DNA of 64,000 nucleotides, from the NCBI RefSeq assembly GCF_013697085.1, contig NZ_JACEFT010000005.1, positions 1 through 64,000 of the forward strand, in the 5' to 3' direction. The notes beneath the pieces were generated by a model, which saw nothing but the letters and a program-made list of their open reading frames with translations, was not told where the DNA came from and did not search any database. How positions within the stretch are numbered: position 1 is the first letter of the stretch; every line of letters begins with the position of its first letter. Made by a program: the position numbers and the translations under genes. Source of the stretch: Billgrantia kenyensis. Lineage in GTDB: Bacteria > Pseudomonadota > Gammaproteobacteria > Pseudomonadales > Halomonadaceae. This document shows, piece by piece, positions 44,821 to 52,799 of this stretch.

Positions 44821-45414
44821 ATGAGTGAAGTTGCACTGCATACCTGCCAAGGCAATGCCATCGAGCCACGGCTGGAGGCACTGGCCAGGTTGCGAATTAC
44901 CGTGTTCCGCGACTTTCCTTATCTCTATGAAGGCGACTACGCCTATGAGGCCAACTACCTGACGCGCTACGCCGAGTGCCCCGAGAGCCTGTTCGTGCTG
45001 GCCGAAGATGGCGACGCCCTGGTGGGCGCGGCCACCGGCATGCCGCTGGCGGAGGACGTGGTGGAATTCCGCATGCCCTTCGAGCAGGCCGGCTTCGATA
45101 TCGGTGAGGTCTTCTATTACGGTGAATCCGTGCTGCTGCCAAGCTATCGTGGCCGAGGTATCGGCAAGGCCTTTCTCGCCGAGCGCGAGCGCCATGCCGC
45201 AGAGTGCGGCTTTACCACCGTTGCCTTCTGCGCCGTAGAGCGCCCAGGCGACCACCCGCTGAAACCGGCAGGCTATGTGCCCCTGCACGGCTTCTGGCGC
45301 TCACAGGGCTACGAACGCCACCCGGAGCTTGCGACCACCTTCCGCTGGAAGGACATCGGCGAGCCGGAGGAGACCGACAAGCCAATGGTGTTCTGGCTGA
45401 AGTCGTTGGCATGA
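44821..45414 (+). CDS. GNAT family N-acetyltransferase
   Basis: 197-residue acetyltransferase. Motif A for acetyl-CoA binding is Y-R-G-R-G-I-G-K-A-F, in the standard Q/R-x-x-G-x-G form. The N-terminal part R-L-R-I-T-V-F-R-D-F-P-Y-L-Y is characteristic of a group of uncharacterised GNATs in gammaproteobacteria, and C-terminal H-G-F-W-R-S-Q-G-Y resembles aminoglycoside/amino-acid acetyltransferases. Substrate unknown. Upstream GGAGG supports the ATG. It stands alone before proS. Confidence 0.88.
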   Translation: MSEVALHTCQGNAIEPRLEALARLRITVFRDFPYLYEGDYAYEANYLTRYAECPESLFVLAEDGDALVGAATGMPLAEDVVEFRMPFEQAGFDIGEVFYYGESVLLPSYRGRGIGKAFLAERERHAAECGFTTVAFCAVERPGDHPLKPAGYVPLHGFWRSQGYERHPELATTFRWKDIGEPEETDKPMVFWLKSLA

Positions 45415-45655
45415 TTATCGCTCGGAGCTGATCCGACGACAGGCCTGCGAGGAGGCGCTGTGAACCCATCCCTGGGCGCTACATTTGCCATCCATGGCAA
45501 ATGACCTCCTCTTCGGCCTGTCCTCGGCGCTCCTCGCTCGTCCAGCAGCCCACTCTTTTGCTGCAATTCCCCGTTGGCCTTACAATGCCCCGAACGCCGC
45601 TCGCCGCGGCACACCGACTCATGTCAAGCCCCTGCTGGAAGGAAACGCCGGACCC

Positions 45656-47377
45656 ATGCGCGCCACCCAACTGTTGATCGCCACTCTCAAGGAAACTCCC
45701 TCCGACGCCGAGGTCATCAGCCATCAGCTGATGCTGCGCGCCGGCATGATTCGCCGTCTGACTTCTGGCCTCTACACCTGGCTGCCGGTCGGCCTGCGCA
45801 CCCTGCGCAAGGTGGAACGCATCGTACGCGAGGAGATGGACCGCGCCGGCGCCCAGGAAGTGCTGATGCCGGCGGTACAGCCTGCCGAGCTGTGGCAGGA
45901 GTCTGGCCGCTGGGAGCAGTACGGCCCCGAGCTGCTGCGGCTGAAGGATCGCCACGAGCGCGATTACTGCGTCGGCCCGACCCATGAAGAGGTGATTACC
46001 GACCTGATGCGCCGCGAGCTCTCCAGCTACAAGCAGCTGCCGGCCAACTTCTACCAGATCCAGACCAAGTTCCGCGACGAGATCCGGCCCCGCTTCGGCG
46101 TGATGCGCTCACGCGAGTTCATCATGAAGGACGCCTACTCCTTCCACCTGGACCAGGCCTCGCTCAAGGAGACCTACCAGGCGATGTACGACGCCTACAC
46201 GCGCATCTTCACCCGTCTGGGACTGGACTTCCGCCCCGTGCTGGCCGACACCGGCGCCATCGGCGGCGACAACTCCCACGAATTTCACGTACTGGCCGAC
46301 TCCGGCGAGGACGCCATCGTCTTCTCCACCGAGTCCGACTACGCCGCCAACATTGAGAAGGCCGAGGCGCTTCCCGCCCCGCTGGACACCACCCCCGAAC
46401 GCGCCACGCCGAGCGAGGACCTGCGCCTGGTCGATACGCCCCATGCGAGGACCATCGCCGCCCTGGTCGAACAGCACGGTCTACCCATCGAAAAGACCAT
46501 CAAGACGCTGATGGTACACGCCGCCGAGGGCGGCCTTATCGCCCTGCTGGTTCGCGGCGACCACGAGCTCAACGAGATCAAGGCCGAAAATCTGCCCGAG
46601 GTCGCCGAACCGCTGACCATGGCCAGTGAGGAGGAGATCCGCGCCGCGGTAGGTGCCGGCCCTGGCTCACTGGGCCCGGTGGGGCTCGACATGCCGATCA
46701 TCGTGGACCGCAGCGTGGCGCTGATGAGCGACTTCGGCGCCGGTGCCAACGTCGACGGCAAGCACTACTTCGGCATCAACTGGGAGCGCGACGTCGCCTT
46801 GCCCAAGGTCGCCGACATCCGCAATGTGGTCGAGGGCGACCCCTCACCGGACGGCAAGGGCACCCTGTCGATCAAGCGCGGCATTGAAGTCGGCCACGTG
46901 TTCCAACTGGGCAAGAAATACTCCGAGGCGATGAACGCCACGGTACTCGACGACAACGGCAAGGCGGCCCACCCCTGGATGGGTTGCTACGGCATCGGCG
47001 TGACCCGCGTGGTGGCAGCCGCCATCGAGCAGAACCATGACGCCAACGGCATCATCTGGCCCAACGCCATCGCCCCCTTCCAGGTAGCCCTGGTGCCGAT
47101 GAACGCTCACAAGTCGCAGCGTGTGCGCGAGGAGTCCGAGCGGCTCTACCAGGCACTCACGGCGGCCGGTATCGACGTGCTGCTGGACGACCGCGACCTG
47201 CGCCCCGGGGTGAAGTTCGCCGACCAGGAGCTGATCGGCATACCTCACCGCCTGGTGGTCGGTGACCGCGGGCTGGACAAGGGCGAACTGGAGTACAAGG
47301 GGCGGCGAGACAGTGAAGCGACCATGGTACCTGCCGAGAGTATCGTCGAGTTCCTGCGCCAGCGCATCGAGGCCTGA
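45656..47377 (+). CDS. proS: proline--tRNA ligase
   Basis: 573-residue class II aminoacyl-tRNA synthetase that charges tRNA-Pro. It starts [15 protein letters not shown], as in bacterial type ProRS. Motif 2 region has [10 protein letters not shown], and P-T-H-E-E-V-I lies in the active site. The insertion (about residues 225-400) is the editing domain that removes alanine (E-K-T-I-K-T-L). Anticodon-binding domain ends the protein. The region 45415-45655 has no gene. Its 3' end overlaps the lytic transglycosylase start by 65 bases. Confidence 0.97.
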   Translation: MRATQLLIATLKETPSDAEVISHQLMLRAGMIRRLTSGLYTWLPVGLRTLRKVERIVREEMDRAGAQEVLMPAVQPAELWQESGRWEQYGPELLRLKDRHERDYCVGPTHEEVITDLMRRELSSYKQLPANFYQIQTKFRDEIRPRFGVMRSREFIMKDAYSFHLDQASLKETYQAMYDAYTRIFTRLGLDFRPVLADTGAIGGDNSHEFHVLADSGEDAIVFSTESDYAANIEKAEALPAPLDTTPERATPSEDLRLVDTPHARTIAALVEQHGLPIEKTIKTLMVHAAEGGLIALLVRGDHELNEIKAENLPEVAEPLTMASEEEIRAAVGAGPGSLGPVGLDMPIIVDRSVALMSDFGAGANVDGKHYFGINWERDVALPKVADIRNVVEGDPSPDGKGTLSIKRGIEVGHVFQLGKKYSEAMNATVLDDNGKAAHPWMGCYGIGVTRVVAAAIEQNHDANGIIWPNAIAPFQVALVPMNAHKSQRVREESERLYQALTAAGIDVLLDDRDLRPGVKFADQELIGIPHRLVVGDRGLDKGELEYKGRRDSEATMVPAESIVEFLRQRIEA

Positions 47378-47990
47378 CCGCCGGCCGGCCACGGCGCCAC
47401 TGCTCGTGGCCGGCCTGCTCGCGGTGCTCTCCCCTGCTGCCCAGGCCCGGGAGTCGTCTGACGAAAGCGAACCACCAGGCTTGCTCGGTGCCGTGCCTGC
47501 GGCCCTGCAGTCCTCGCCTTCCCAGCGGGTGCGAGTGGAGCCCGACATTCCGCCTTCGCTGCGCCAGACTCTCGATACGCTGGTCACCAAGACGCCCTCG
47601 CCGGACCAGGTGTGGGCGGCGCGCCGCTGGATGAGCGAAATGGAGCCGCGCCTGGCACGCTTCGTCAGTGACGAGGCGCTGCGCGGCGAGCTGCTCACGC
47701 GCATCTACCATGAGGCAAGGTTGGCTGGCCTGGCGCCGGAGATCGTACTCGCGGTCATCCAGGTGGAAAGTGCCTTCCAGCCCGAGGCCGTTTCCTCTGC
47801 CGGCGCCGTCGGGCTGATGCAGATCATGCCATTTTGGATTCGCGAGCTCGGCCGCAGCGCCGACGACCTCATGGATCCGTGGCTCAACCTGCGCTATGGC
47901 TGCACCATCCTCGCTCACTACCTGGCAGTGGAAAGCGGAGACCTGACCCGCGCCTTGGCCCGTTACAACGGCAGCCTGGGCCAGACCTGA
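47313..47990 (+). CDS. lytic transglycosylase (SLT domain), truncated by an in-frame TGA
   Basis: 225-residue peptidoglycan lyase. The N-terminus is long and basic, then a signal-like helix ending A-A-Q-A. The SLT core has catalytic glutamate in [10 protein letters not shown] and A-V-G-L-M-Q-I-M-P. The frame stops at TGA 47988-47990 after Y-N-G-S-L-G-Q-T; the next codons read Y-P-E-R-V-M-R-A-W in frame to TGA at 48042, as in intact homologues, where an Arg would be expected at the stop (CGA to TGA). So the last 17 residues are lost. The GTG start inside proS is chosen for lack of a better one. Confidence 0.75.
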   Translation: MKRPWYLPRVSSSSCASASRPDRRPATAPLLVAGLLAVLSPAAQARESSDESEPPGLLGAVPAALQSSPSQRVRVEPDIPPSLRQTLDTLVTKTPSPDQVWAARRWMSEMEPRLARFVSDEALRGELLTRIYHEARLAGLAPEIVLAVIQVESAFQPEAVSSAGAVGLMQIMPFWIRELGRSADDLMDPWLNLRYGCTILAHYLAVESGDLTRALARYNGSLGQT

Positions 47991-48109
47991 TACCCGGAGC
48001 GGGTGATGCGGGCCTGGACCGATCACTGGTGGCTGGCACGCTGAGTACCCGATGCCTTCCCCGTACAGCAGGGCCAGACGGGGCCTACCCCAGGCCAGGG
48101 TACCTGACG

Positions 48110-49241
48110 CTAGTCGTGCACACCGCTCATCTTCAACTCCGCCACCGCCCAGCCATCGCGCCCCCTGGCCTTGACCTGGTAGAGGGCGGCATCGGCAGCG
48201 GCATAGGCGGCATCCAGTTCATCGAACCCAGCCTTGAATCTCACCCCCCCCCACGCTGAAAGTGACTGAGTCGGAATGGGGGTGTGCGGGGTGCGGGAGA
48301 GCAGCATCTCGCAGCGCCTCGACCAGGTGGCGACAGATATCGCCCAGCGCCTTGTCGGAACGGCATTCGAACAGGGCAGCGAACTCATCGCCGCCCATCC
48401 GATAGAGGCTCGCTTCGTTGCCGAGTGCGCGCTCTATCAGTTGGACCAGGCGACGCAACAGGCGGTCACCGTCGGGATGGCCCAGGCTGTCGTTGTACTG
48501 CTTGAAGTAGTCGATATCGACCAGCAGCAAACCGAGGGAGCCGCCTCGGCTTGTCCGCACATCATCTTGCATGGCGCTACGGTTACCGACGCCGGTCAGC
48601 GGGTCACGCAGCGCTCGCGTCATCCATTCCAGGCTTTCCCGGGCAGACCTCGCCGCACGGCGCCGCTGCATCTCGTGCATGCTCCAGAAACCCAACCCCA
48701 AGACGAAGATCACCAGGCTCCCGGCCAGCACCTGCCCCTGATGACGCCGGGTCTGCTCGACGAATTCAGCGGTTACCTCACTTCGCCGGTCAAGCTGGTG
48801 CATCTCGATCTGGGTCAGGCAGCGCATCGGCTCGAGCAAGCTTTCACGCAGGTGATATGCCTCGACCGTACTGCCATTGTCAAGGCGATCCATCAGCTCG
48901 CCCATGGCGGCCAGGCTCGGCCCGGTGCAGTCGTATTCACGTCGGTAGAGGCCGATATCGAACAGGCTGTAGGCCAGCGTCATCTGAAAGTAAGCGCGCT
49001 GGCGGGTCTCCTGATCATCGGGGGAAGACAGCAGTTGGTCGAGGCCCTCCTGCAAGTAACCGCGAGCGCGGGTGGCCAGCTGCTGGCCGGTCAGGTTACC
49101 CGACTGGCTGAAGTAGGCGTGGATCTCGGGATACACCCAGCGCGTCTGGTAGGCGATCAACAACATCAAGGCCACGAAGCTCATCAGGCTGAGCGACAGC
49201 CAGTGCACGTGGCGTCGCCACGGGCGATGAGGCTTTACCAT
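48110..49241 (-). pseudogene. membrane diguanylate cyclase gene, frameshifted at a G9 tract
   Basis: The 5' part (49241 to about 48250) codes for M-V-K-P-H-R-P-W, a periplasmic sensor between two helices (about residues 20-40 and 185-205), and a GGDEF domain with Y-R-M-G-G-D-E-F. The last 45 codons (V-R-F-K-A-G-F-D-E-L-D to stop at 48110) are in a different frame. One G fewer in the nine-G run (48244-48252, C on plus strand) joins S-V-T-F-S-V-G-G to V-R-F-K. No RxxD I-site is seen. GAGG precedes the ATG. Its start overlaps the partner gene's stop. Confidence 0.85.
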
Positions 49242-49720
49242 ACCGCCTCGATGCTGCGAATCATCCAGACCCAATCATTGAAATTGCGCAGGTTGGCCGG
49301 ATCGCGATTGCCGTAGTCGCGCTCGACGAGACGCAGCGGGCCACGATTGCGCAACGAAATCGGCTCGCCATTCTGGTGGGTTACAAGAATCCAGTTGGGA
49401 TCGTCCCAGCCTCCCAGCGTGACCTCGTAATCGTCCCAGGCCTCGAAATGCAATTGCTCGGGCACTTCGCCGAAGTGTTCCTGCAACAAGTCACGGAAGA
49501 CCAGGCCACGAATATCCGCCTCCTCGGTCAGGTAAGGCTCGTAGAATCGAAACTCTACGTCGGCCTGTTCGCGAAGCGCTTCGAGGCTTAGAACGACCTC
49601 GCGGTCGCCATCGAGCAATATTAGTTCATCGGTATCGGCAGCTACGGGTGAAGCCACCAGCAAGGCTGCGGACAGCAGACCCAGCGCACTCAGGCGGCAC
49701 GAAAACACCATGCGTGACAT
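49235..49720 (-). CDS. periplasmic oxidoreductase-like partner of the GGDEF protein
   Basis: 161-residue protein with a signal peptide (M-S-R-M-V-F-S-C-R, then A-A-D). The mature part (L-S-L-E-A-L-R-E-Q, F-R-D-L-L, W-D-D-Y-E-V-T) resembles the molybdopterin-dependent sulfite-oxidase-like fold but without the cofactor cysteine, as seen in small periplasmic proteins paired with GGDEF sensors. It probably acts as a ligand-binding partner for the cyclase gene that it overlaps by 7 bases (ATGGTAA). Confidence 0.75.
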   Translation of the reverse strand: MSRMVFSCRLSALGLLSAALLVASPVAADTDELILLDGDREVVLSLEALREQADVEFRFYEPYLTEEADIRGLVFRDLLQEHFGEVPEQLHFEAWDDYEVTLGGWDDPNWILVTHQNGEPISLRNRGPLRLVERDYGNRDPANLRNFNDWVWMIRSIEAVW

Positions 49721-49803
49721 GTTGTGGCTCCCTTCGTTTTTCTTTTAGGTTATGCGGTAAGGTTGCTACTGTGCCGTATTGATTCCGTTGGCGTCTACAA
49801 ACG

Positions 49804-49829
49804 AAAAAAGCCGGCCCAATTGGGCCGGC
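49804..49829 (-). terminator. terminator after the 40-residue protein gene
   Basis: Perfect 20-base palindrome GCCGGCCCAATTGGGCCGGC (49810-49829) followed on the minus strand by TTTTTT (49809-49804). It sits 51 bases past the small gene's stop and should end its transcript before the next gene. Confidence 0.9.
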
Positions 49830-49880
49830 GACTGGGGGGATAACTCCCCCCTCCCCTGACGACTTGCTACGAAGGCTGGA

Positions 49881-50003
49881 TCAGTGTTTCTGCTTGCCCT
49901 TGCGACGATGGTCGCGAATCACGAAACCGACCCAACCTCCCAGAAAAGCGATCATCATCGCGACGGTTACCAGCCCGAAAATTACTGCGTCATCCCAGTA
50001 CAT
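49881..50003 (-). CDS. 40-residue single-pass membrane microprotein
   Basis: This short gene reads M-Y-W-D-D-A-V-I-F-G-L, a hydrophobic segment V-T-V-A-M-M-I-A-F-L-G-G-W-V-G-F, and a basic tail R-D-H-R-R-K-G-K-Q-K-H. A good ribosome site, GGGGAG, is 8 bases upstream, the 3' side has a clean terminator, and an FNR-type promoter lies upstream. All this supports a real gene. No family known to me; topology would be N-out, C-in by the positive-inside rule. A regulatory subunit or stabiliser of a membrane enzyme is plausible, by analogy with other microproteins. Confidence 0.75.
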   Translation of the reverse strand: MYWDDAVIFGLVTVAMMIAFLGGWVGFVIRDHRRKGKQKH

Positions 50004-50038
50004 AGTGGTTACTCCCCGTCACCTGATGCGATGGGTTC

Positions 50039-50080
50039 ACTCTAGCCTGGGGAGGAGGGGAGAAAACTGACCTGAATCAA
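50039..50080 (-). promoter_or_regulatory. FNR/Anr-like class II promoter of the microprotein gene
   Basis: On the minus strand TTGATTCAGGTCAG (50080-50067) fits the FNR/Anr half-sites (TTGAT-N4-ATCAA) with one weaker arm. A -10-like TAGAGT is at 50044-50039. A start near 50032 would put the FNR site at about -41.5, the typical class II distance. Conditional on that, the 5' leader is about 29 bases and includes GGGGAG. Confidence 0.55.
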
Positions 50081-50137
50081 ATTTCGCCTCGGCCACGAAA
50101 TATGCCGCGCCGTGAATTGATTCAGGTCAGTTTTTTT
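50063..50137. terminator. large inverted repeat between the SlyD-like and microprotein genes
   Basis: Arms AAAACTGACCTGAATCAA (50063-50080) and TTGATTCAGGTCAGTTTT (50117-50134) form a perfect 18-base stem with a 36-base loop holding a smaller hairpin ATTTCG/CGAAAT (50081-50086 and 50096-50101). A T7 run follows on plus and TTTTCTCC on minus. Downstream of the SlyD-like gene it can act as terminator; each arm also carries an FNR-like site. Confidence 0.65.
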
Positions 50138-50162
50138 CAGAGTTCAAGCGGGAGTTATCGGT

Positions 50163-50669
50163 TCAGAGTACCTTGCGATCCTCGACCTGGGAGGGTTCCA
50201 CACCGTCCGGCAACGGGTGGCCCTTGGCCAGTTCTGCGCGATTCGCCTCACGCACCTCGAGCACTTCCACGGCATAGCACAGGGTCTGACCTGCCAGCGG
50301 ATGATTGGTATCGACCAGTACCGAGCCGTCGCGCACCTCGAGCACGGTCACGATCTGTGGCCCGTCGTCGCCGGGGGTCTGGAAACGCATGCCGGGCGCG
50401 AGATCATCGAGCGGGAAGGCATTGCGTCCGACCTGCTGTACCAGCGCCTCGTTACGCGCTCCATAGGCCTCTTCCGGAGCGAGCGTGACTTCCTGCGTAT
50501 CCCCCACTTCCAGCCCCGTCAGGGCCCGCTCCAGGCCCACCATGATGTTGTCATGGCCATGCAGATATTCGAGGGGCTTGGCGCGTGCCCGCGAGTCGTC
50601 CAGCACCTGGCCTTGCGCGTCGCTGAGTACATAGTGCAGGGTGACGACCCGCTGCGGAGCGATGTTCAT
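50163..50669 (-). CDS. FKBP-type peptidylprolyl isomerase, SlyD-like
   Basis: 168-residue cytosolic isomerase. The FKBP domain starts V-V-T-L-H-Y-V-L-S-D-A-Q-G-Q-V and has P-L-E-Y-L-H-G-H-D-N-I-M-V-G-L, typical of the SlyD family, with the insert-in-flap chaperone domain (about residues 65-125). Histidine-rich nickel tail of E. coli SlyD is absent, so metal delivery is less likely. Start at 50669 gives the family's normal opening. It lies 37 bases downstream of rfaH, possibly co-transcribed. Confidence 0.92.
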   Translation of the reverse strand: MNIAPQRVVTLHYVLSDAQGQVLDDSRARAKPLEYLHGHDNIMVGLERALTGLEVGDTQEVTLAPEEAYGARNEALVQQVGRNAFPLDDLAPGMRFQTPGDDGPQIVTVLEVRDGSVLVDTNHPLAGQTLCYAVEVLEVREANRAELAKGHPLPDGVEPSQVEDRKVL

Positions 50670-50706
50670 GGCGCTCTCCTGTGTTCGGTTGGGCTGAAAC
50701 AGTCGA

Positions 50707-51249
50707 TCAGTTCCCGCGGCGCAGGTTCGCCACGGGCATCTCAAGCTGCTGCTGGCGGTTGAGTAGATTCAGCAGCACGATGGCGCGCTCGTCGCCCTTG
50801 TGACTGGCAAAGACGGCCTGCAGGTCCTTGAAGGGCCCTTCGGTAATCTCCACCGTCTCGCCAGCCCTGAAGTAGACGTTGGCGGCCTTCTCCTGTCCCT
50901 CGGTACCCTGCTCACGCAACAGCGCGATCAGCGCGTCGTCGACCGGCAGCGGGCTGTTGCCGAAGGTGACGATCCTGAGCACGCCTCGCGTCGAGCGAAT
51001 CGGCCGCCAGTTGCTGGCTACCCGGTCGAGGCGAATGAACAGGTAATGAGGGAACAGCGGCTCATCCAGCCACACCAGCTTGCCGTTGCGCTTTTTCTGT
51101 ACCTGAAGGACAGGATGAAACAGCTCGTAGCCCTGATTGGCGAGGTGCTCCGCGGCACGGAAGGACTCCCCGCCCTTGCACTGGACGACGTACCAGCGCG
51201 GCAGGCCGTCGTCATTGGCTTCGATAGGCTGACGTTCGCTGTGGCTCAT
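50707..51249 (-). CDS. rfaH: transcription/translation regulator RfaH (NusG family)
   Basis: 180-residue NusG-like factor. The NGN domain begins R-W-Y-V-V-Q-C-K-G-G-E-S-F-R-A-A-E, with L-F-P-H-Y-L-F-I-R as in RfaH. A C-terminal KOW segment follows (I-T-E-G-P-F-K-D-L-Q-A-V-F). RfaH binds RNA polymerase at ops sites and lets long capsule, LPS or conjugation operons be read through. Target operons are not in the window. At 180 residues it is slightly longer than E. coli RfaH (162). Confidence 0.88.
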   Translation of the reverse strand: MSHSERQPIEANDDGLPRWYVVQCKGGESFRAAEHLANQGYELFHPVLQVQKKRNGKLVWLDEPLFPHYLFIRLDRVASNWRPIRSTRGVLRIVTFGNSPLPVDDALIALLREQGTEGQEKAANVYFRAGETVEITEGPFKDLQAVFASHKGDERAIVLLNLLNRQQQLEMPVANLRRGN

Positions 51250-51427
51250 GAAGGCCTCCTGATCGCGTATAAGCTGCTGGCATCGATGCCGGCGCTCTGC
51301 AACAATCGAGCGGTCGGACGATGGGTCCTCCGTGACCGCCCCCTTGCCGAGCGGTGGGCCATTCTAGCATCGTTGACGACGACTGGCCGCCCCCTGGCCA
51401 ACGTGACACCAAGGAGTTTCACCACGC

Positions 51428-52795
51428 ATGACGATCCCTACCGCCCAGCGCAGCTGGGGAGCCGCCCTGGCCATCTATCTTCAGGCTCCCGTGATCACCA
51501 TGCTGTTCCTGGGATTCTCTGCCGGATTGCCTTTCCTGCTCGTCTTCTCGACACTGTCGGCCTGGCTGCGCAGCGATGGCGTCCAGGTCGCCGCCATCGG
51601 CTTCTTTTCCTGGATCGGGATCCTCTATTCGATCAAGTTTTTCTGGGCACCGATCGTTGACCGACTGGCGCTACCGGTGCTGACACGCACTTTCGGCCAG
51701 CGGCGCGGCTGGATGCTGCTGGCCCAGGCCATGATTGCCAGCGGACTGGTCGGGCTTGCCAGCCTGGACCCGCAGCAGAACCTGGCAATGGTGGCCGCCT
51801 TTGCGCTACTGGTGGCCTTCGGCTCGGCCACCCAGGACATCGCTATCGATGCCTTCCGCATCGAGTCGGCGCCCGACGACATCCAGGCGGCCATGGCCTC
51901 AACTTACATCATAGGCTACCGAGGCGGCCTGCTGGCTGCCGGTGCCGGTGCCCTCTACGTGGCTGCGTGGCTCTCCTGGGAAGCTGCCTATCTGACCATG
52001 GCCCTGCTGGTGGGGGTCGGCGTGATCACGGTCCTGCTACGCCCGGAACCCAAGCGGCTGTCGCTGACCACACAGCTGATCCACGAACCCAAGGTGCGCG
52101 CCTTCATCCGCGCCAGCCGCGGCAAGCCACGTGCACTGCGCCGCCTGGGCGCCTGGCTGATCGGCGCGGTGGTCTGCCCATTCACCGATTTCCTCAGCCG
52201 CCATCGGCTCAAGGCACTGTGGTTGCTGGTTTTCGTTGCCGTATTCCGTATCAGCGACCTGGCCATGGCCTCGATGGCCAATCCGCTCTATATCGACCTG
52301 GGCTTCTCGCTGGCAACGATCGCCAACGTCACCAACGTCTTCGGTATCGCCATGAGCATCAGCGGCGGGATCCTGGGGGGGCTGCTGGTGGCACGCTACG
52401 GCATCGGGCCGATCCTGGTGCTGGGAGCCGCGGCGGCAACCCTCACCAATCTGCTGTTCGCCGCCCTGGCACTTGCCGGTCAGAGCCTGCCGATGCTGGT
52501 GCTGGCCATCGTCGGCGACAATCTGGCCAACGGCCTGGCCAGCGCCGTCTTCATCGCCTTCCTGTCGAGCCTGACCTCGCGCGCCTACACTGCGACCCAG
52601 TACGCCCTGTTCTCCTCGCTGATGACCCTGCCTGGCAAGTTTCTCAGCGGCTTCGGCGGTCTGGTGGTGGCTGCAGAAGGCTATGCCACTTTCTTCGTCA
52701 TCGCCACGGCGCTGGGCCTCCCTGCCATTGCGCTGGCAGTCTGGATCAGTCGCGACAAGGATCTGGTGCCCCCCGTCGCACCCCGTACGGCATAG
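51428..52795 (+). CDS. ampG: AmpG-family muropeptide MFS permease
   Basis: 455-residue membrane protein of the MFS fold, about 12-14 helices. It has the AmpG signature block G-F-S-A-G-L-P-F-L-L-V-F-S-T-L-S-A-W-L-R and F-S-W-I-G-I-L-Y-S-I-K-F-F-W-A-P-I-V-D, plus A-T-Q-D-I-A-I-D-A-F-R. AmpG imports GlcNAc-anhydroMurNAc peptides for cell-wall recycling. The gene is convergent with the SEC-C gene (4 bases between stops). No signal of an ampC-ampR cluster nearby. Confidence 0.93.
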   Translation: MTIPTAQRSWGAALAIYLQAPVITMLFLGFSAGLPFLLVFSTLSAWLRSDGVQVAAIGFFSWIGILYSIKFFWAPIVDRLALPVLTRTFGQRRGWMLLAQAMIASGLVGLASLDPQQNLAMVAAFALLVAFGSATQDIAIDAFRIESAPDDIQAAMASTYIIGYRGGLLAAGAGALYVAAWLSWEAAYLTMALLVGVGVITVLLRPEPKRLSLTTQLIHEPKVRAFIRASRGKPRALRRLGAWLIGAVVCPFTDFLSRHRLKALWLLVFVAVFRISDLAMASMANPLYIDLGFSLATIANVTNVFGIAMSISGGILGGLLVARYGIGPILVLGAAAATLTNLLFAALALAGQSLPMLVLAIVGDNLANGLASAVFIAFLSSLTSRAYTATQYALFSSLMTLPGKFLSGFGGLVVAAEGYATFFVIATALGLPAIALAVWISRDKDLVPPVAPRTA

Positions 52796-52799
52796 CGAC

